From Terriglobus albidus (GTDB lineage Bacteria; Acidobacteriota; Terriglobia; Terriglobales; Acidobacteriaceae), in the NCBI RefSeq assembly GCF_008000815.1, contig NZ_CP042806.1:1736001-1800000 (forward strand): a DNA stretch of 64,000 nucleotides, given 5' to 3'. Below, in pieces: positions 62,929 to 64,000 of the stretch. The position numbers and the translations under genes are program-made. The number at the start of each line of letters is the position of its first letter. Position 1 is the stretch's first letter. The notes below the pieces were generated by a model, which ran no database searches, was not told where the DNA came from, and was given only the letters and a program-made list of their open reading frames with translations.

Positions 62929-64000
62929 ATGCGCCGTTTTTCTTCGTTCCGTGACTTTGACTGGGTTCTCCTTGGCTTCGTGCTCCTGCTGAGCGTGATC
63001 TCAGTCCTCGAGATCTATTCTGCGACGATGCACACGAAGTTCCACGGCTTTGAGAAGAAGCAGCTTGAGTACCTCGCCGTTGGCCTGGTGCTGATGTTTA
63101 TCGTCTCGCTGATCGACTACCACCAATTGCTGGAGATTGTTCCCTGGGCGTACGGTACCAGTATTCTTTCGCTTGTCGCCGTGGCGGCGGTGGGCACCAG
63201 GGTGCTCGGAGCGAAGCGGTGGATCAAGTTCCCCGGTGGCATTCATTTCCAGCCGAGTGAATGGATCAAGCTGGTGCTGGTTGTGGCGGTGGCAAGGTAT
63301 TTCTGGAGCCTGGGCGGCCGGGATCTGACCTGGAAAGACATCGGTAAGGCCTTCCTGCTGGTGGGCATTCCCATGCTGATGGTACTGAAGCAGCCTGACC
63401 TGGGAACGGCCCTCACTTACTCACCGATCCTGATCTGCGGTCTGTTTCTGGGCGGCATCCGGTTCAAGCAGGCTGCCATCCTCATCCTGGGATTTCTGCT
63501 GCTGGTCGGTGGCGTGTGGAGGACCGGGAAACTGCTGAAACCCTACCAGAAGGCCCGTCTGACCAACTTTATTAATCCGGATAACGACCCCAAGGGCTCC
63601 GGTTACCAGATCCGCCAGTCCCTGATCGCCGTCGGATCGGGAGGTGTCTGGGGCAAAGGCGCGACGAAGGGAACGCAGACGCAGGGAGACTTCCTCCCTA
63701 TTCCCTATACCGACTTCATCTTTGCCGCCTTCTGCGAGGAGCACGGGTTTGTGGGCGCCCTGGGGGTGCTGCTGCTTTACTTTCTGATCCTGATGCGGCT
63801 GATCCAGAACGCCCAGACGGCTCCAGATCCACCGGGAACGTTCATCGTGATGGGTATCGTGGCGATCATCATCTTCCAGATGGCGGTCAATATCGGCATG
63901 GTGATCGGATTCATGCCGGTGACGGGAATTCCGCTGCCGCTGATGAGCTATGGCGGATCGTCGGTGCTGTTCACCTTCATGGCGCTGGGGATTGTGATGA
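62929..64000 (+). CDS. rodA: RodA, peptidoglycan glycosyltransferase of the elongasome (3' truncated by window end)
   Basis: The frame opens with ATG 62929 and is still open at 64000 (357 codons seen). It is a polytopic SEDS protein: FDWVLLGFVLLLSVISVLEIYSA starts the first span. KRWIKFPGGIHFQPSEWIKLVLVVAVARY is the FQPSE motif of SEDS proteins, and LKQPDLGTALTYSPILI follows. GDFLPIPYTDFIFAAFCEEHGFVGALGVLLLY and TGIPLPLMSYGGSSVLF are the remaining signatures. It polymerises glycan chains with PBP2, next to whose gene it lies. It is RodA rather than FtsW given the mre/mrdA context. Confidence 0.95.
   Translation, partial: MRRFSSFRDFDWVLLGFVLLLSVISVLEIYSATMHTKFHGFEKKQLEYLAVGLVLMFIVSLIDYHQLLEIVPWAYGTSILSLVAVAAVGTRVLGAKRWIKFPGGIHFQPSEWIKLVLVVAVARYFWSLGGRDLTWKDIGKAFLLVGIPMLMVLKQPDLGTALTYSPILICGLFLGGIRFKQAAILILGFLLLVGGVWRTGKLLKPYQKARLTNFINPDNDPKGSGYQIRQSLIAVGSGGVWGKGATKGTQTQGDFLPIPYTDFIFAAFCEEHGFVGALGVLLLYFLILMRLIQNAQTAPDPPGTFIVMGIVAIIIFQMAVNIGMVIGFMPVTGIPLPLMSYGGSSVLFTFMALGIVM

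Overview
The window is chromosomal DNA from a GC-rich Gram-negative bacterium, most likely Acidobacteriota, class Terriglobia (Granulicella/Edaphobacter/Terriglobus type). This is inferred from gene content, not a search: two very large Oar-like TonB-dependent receptors with an N-terminal carboxypeptidase-regulatory domain, a VWFA-related secreted protein of the type named for acidobacteria, several secreted M1 peptidases and serine hydrolases, a B12-dependent class II ribonucleotide reductase, and intergenic spaces full of short palindromic repeats. Both ends are open: the first gene lacks its 5' end and the last (rodA) runs off the 3' end.

Layout. 1-10.8 kb: envelope and secreted proteins (LiaF-like membrane segment/DUF4097 protein, beta-lactamase-fold hydrolase, M1 metallopeptidase, glutathione peroxidase, TPR protein, a coupled J-domain/Sel1-repeat pair) plus the DNA glycosylase Mug and a GNAT acetyltransferase. 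11-15.6 kb: tex, an SDR oxidoreductase, an exported RidA-like protein and sodA. 15.8-25 kb: a carbon block with GH15 glucoamylase, transketolase and a tight gnd-zwf-pgl-glk operon, so glucose freed from glucans can be phosphorylated and sent through the oxidative pentose phosphate pathway. 25-25.8 kb: a GIY-YIG gene enclosed by long nested inverted repeats. 25.9-30.2 kb: a secreted PepN-like aminopeptidase and a VWFA protein, convergent. 30.3-32.8 kb: a divergent arsenic cassette (arsM-arsC-aqpS against arsR) with overlapping promoters and palindromic operators. 32.8-39.8 kb: a UPF0303 protein, an MFS transporter, nrdJ, a c-type cytochrome and a Dph6-like PP-loop ATPase. 39.9-43.3 kb: TonB receptor. 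43.4-47.5 kb: the conserved phoH-ybeY-CBS/CorC-era operon. 47.7-53.1 kb: an alditol-oxidase-like flavoprotein, an NtrY/NtrX-like two-component pair and an HTH-TOBE regulator. 53.3-56.7 kb: second TonB receptor. 56.9-58 kb: alanine dehydrogenase. 58-64 kb: the rod-shape operon mreB-mreC-mreD-mrdA-rodA.

The signals that gene calls do not explain lie between the genes. A REP-like family (here called A), with shared ends and two alternative hairpin cores, occurs in at least seven intergenic spaces. Three copies carry an unrelated hairpin inserted at the tip. Two copies form, in inverted orientation, the outer parts of approximately 130-bp imperfect inverted repeats around a single-domain GIY-YIG nuclease gene, which looks like a compact candidate mobile unit of about 735 bp. 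Other notable signals are a hairpin that hides the ribosome-binding site and start codon of a cytochrome gene, a 26-bp palindrome just upstream of a TonB receptor, overlapping ars promoters with an almost leaderless arsR, and an NtrC-family regulator without the GAFTGA loop.
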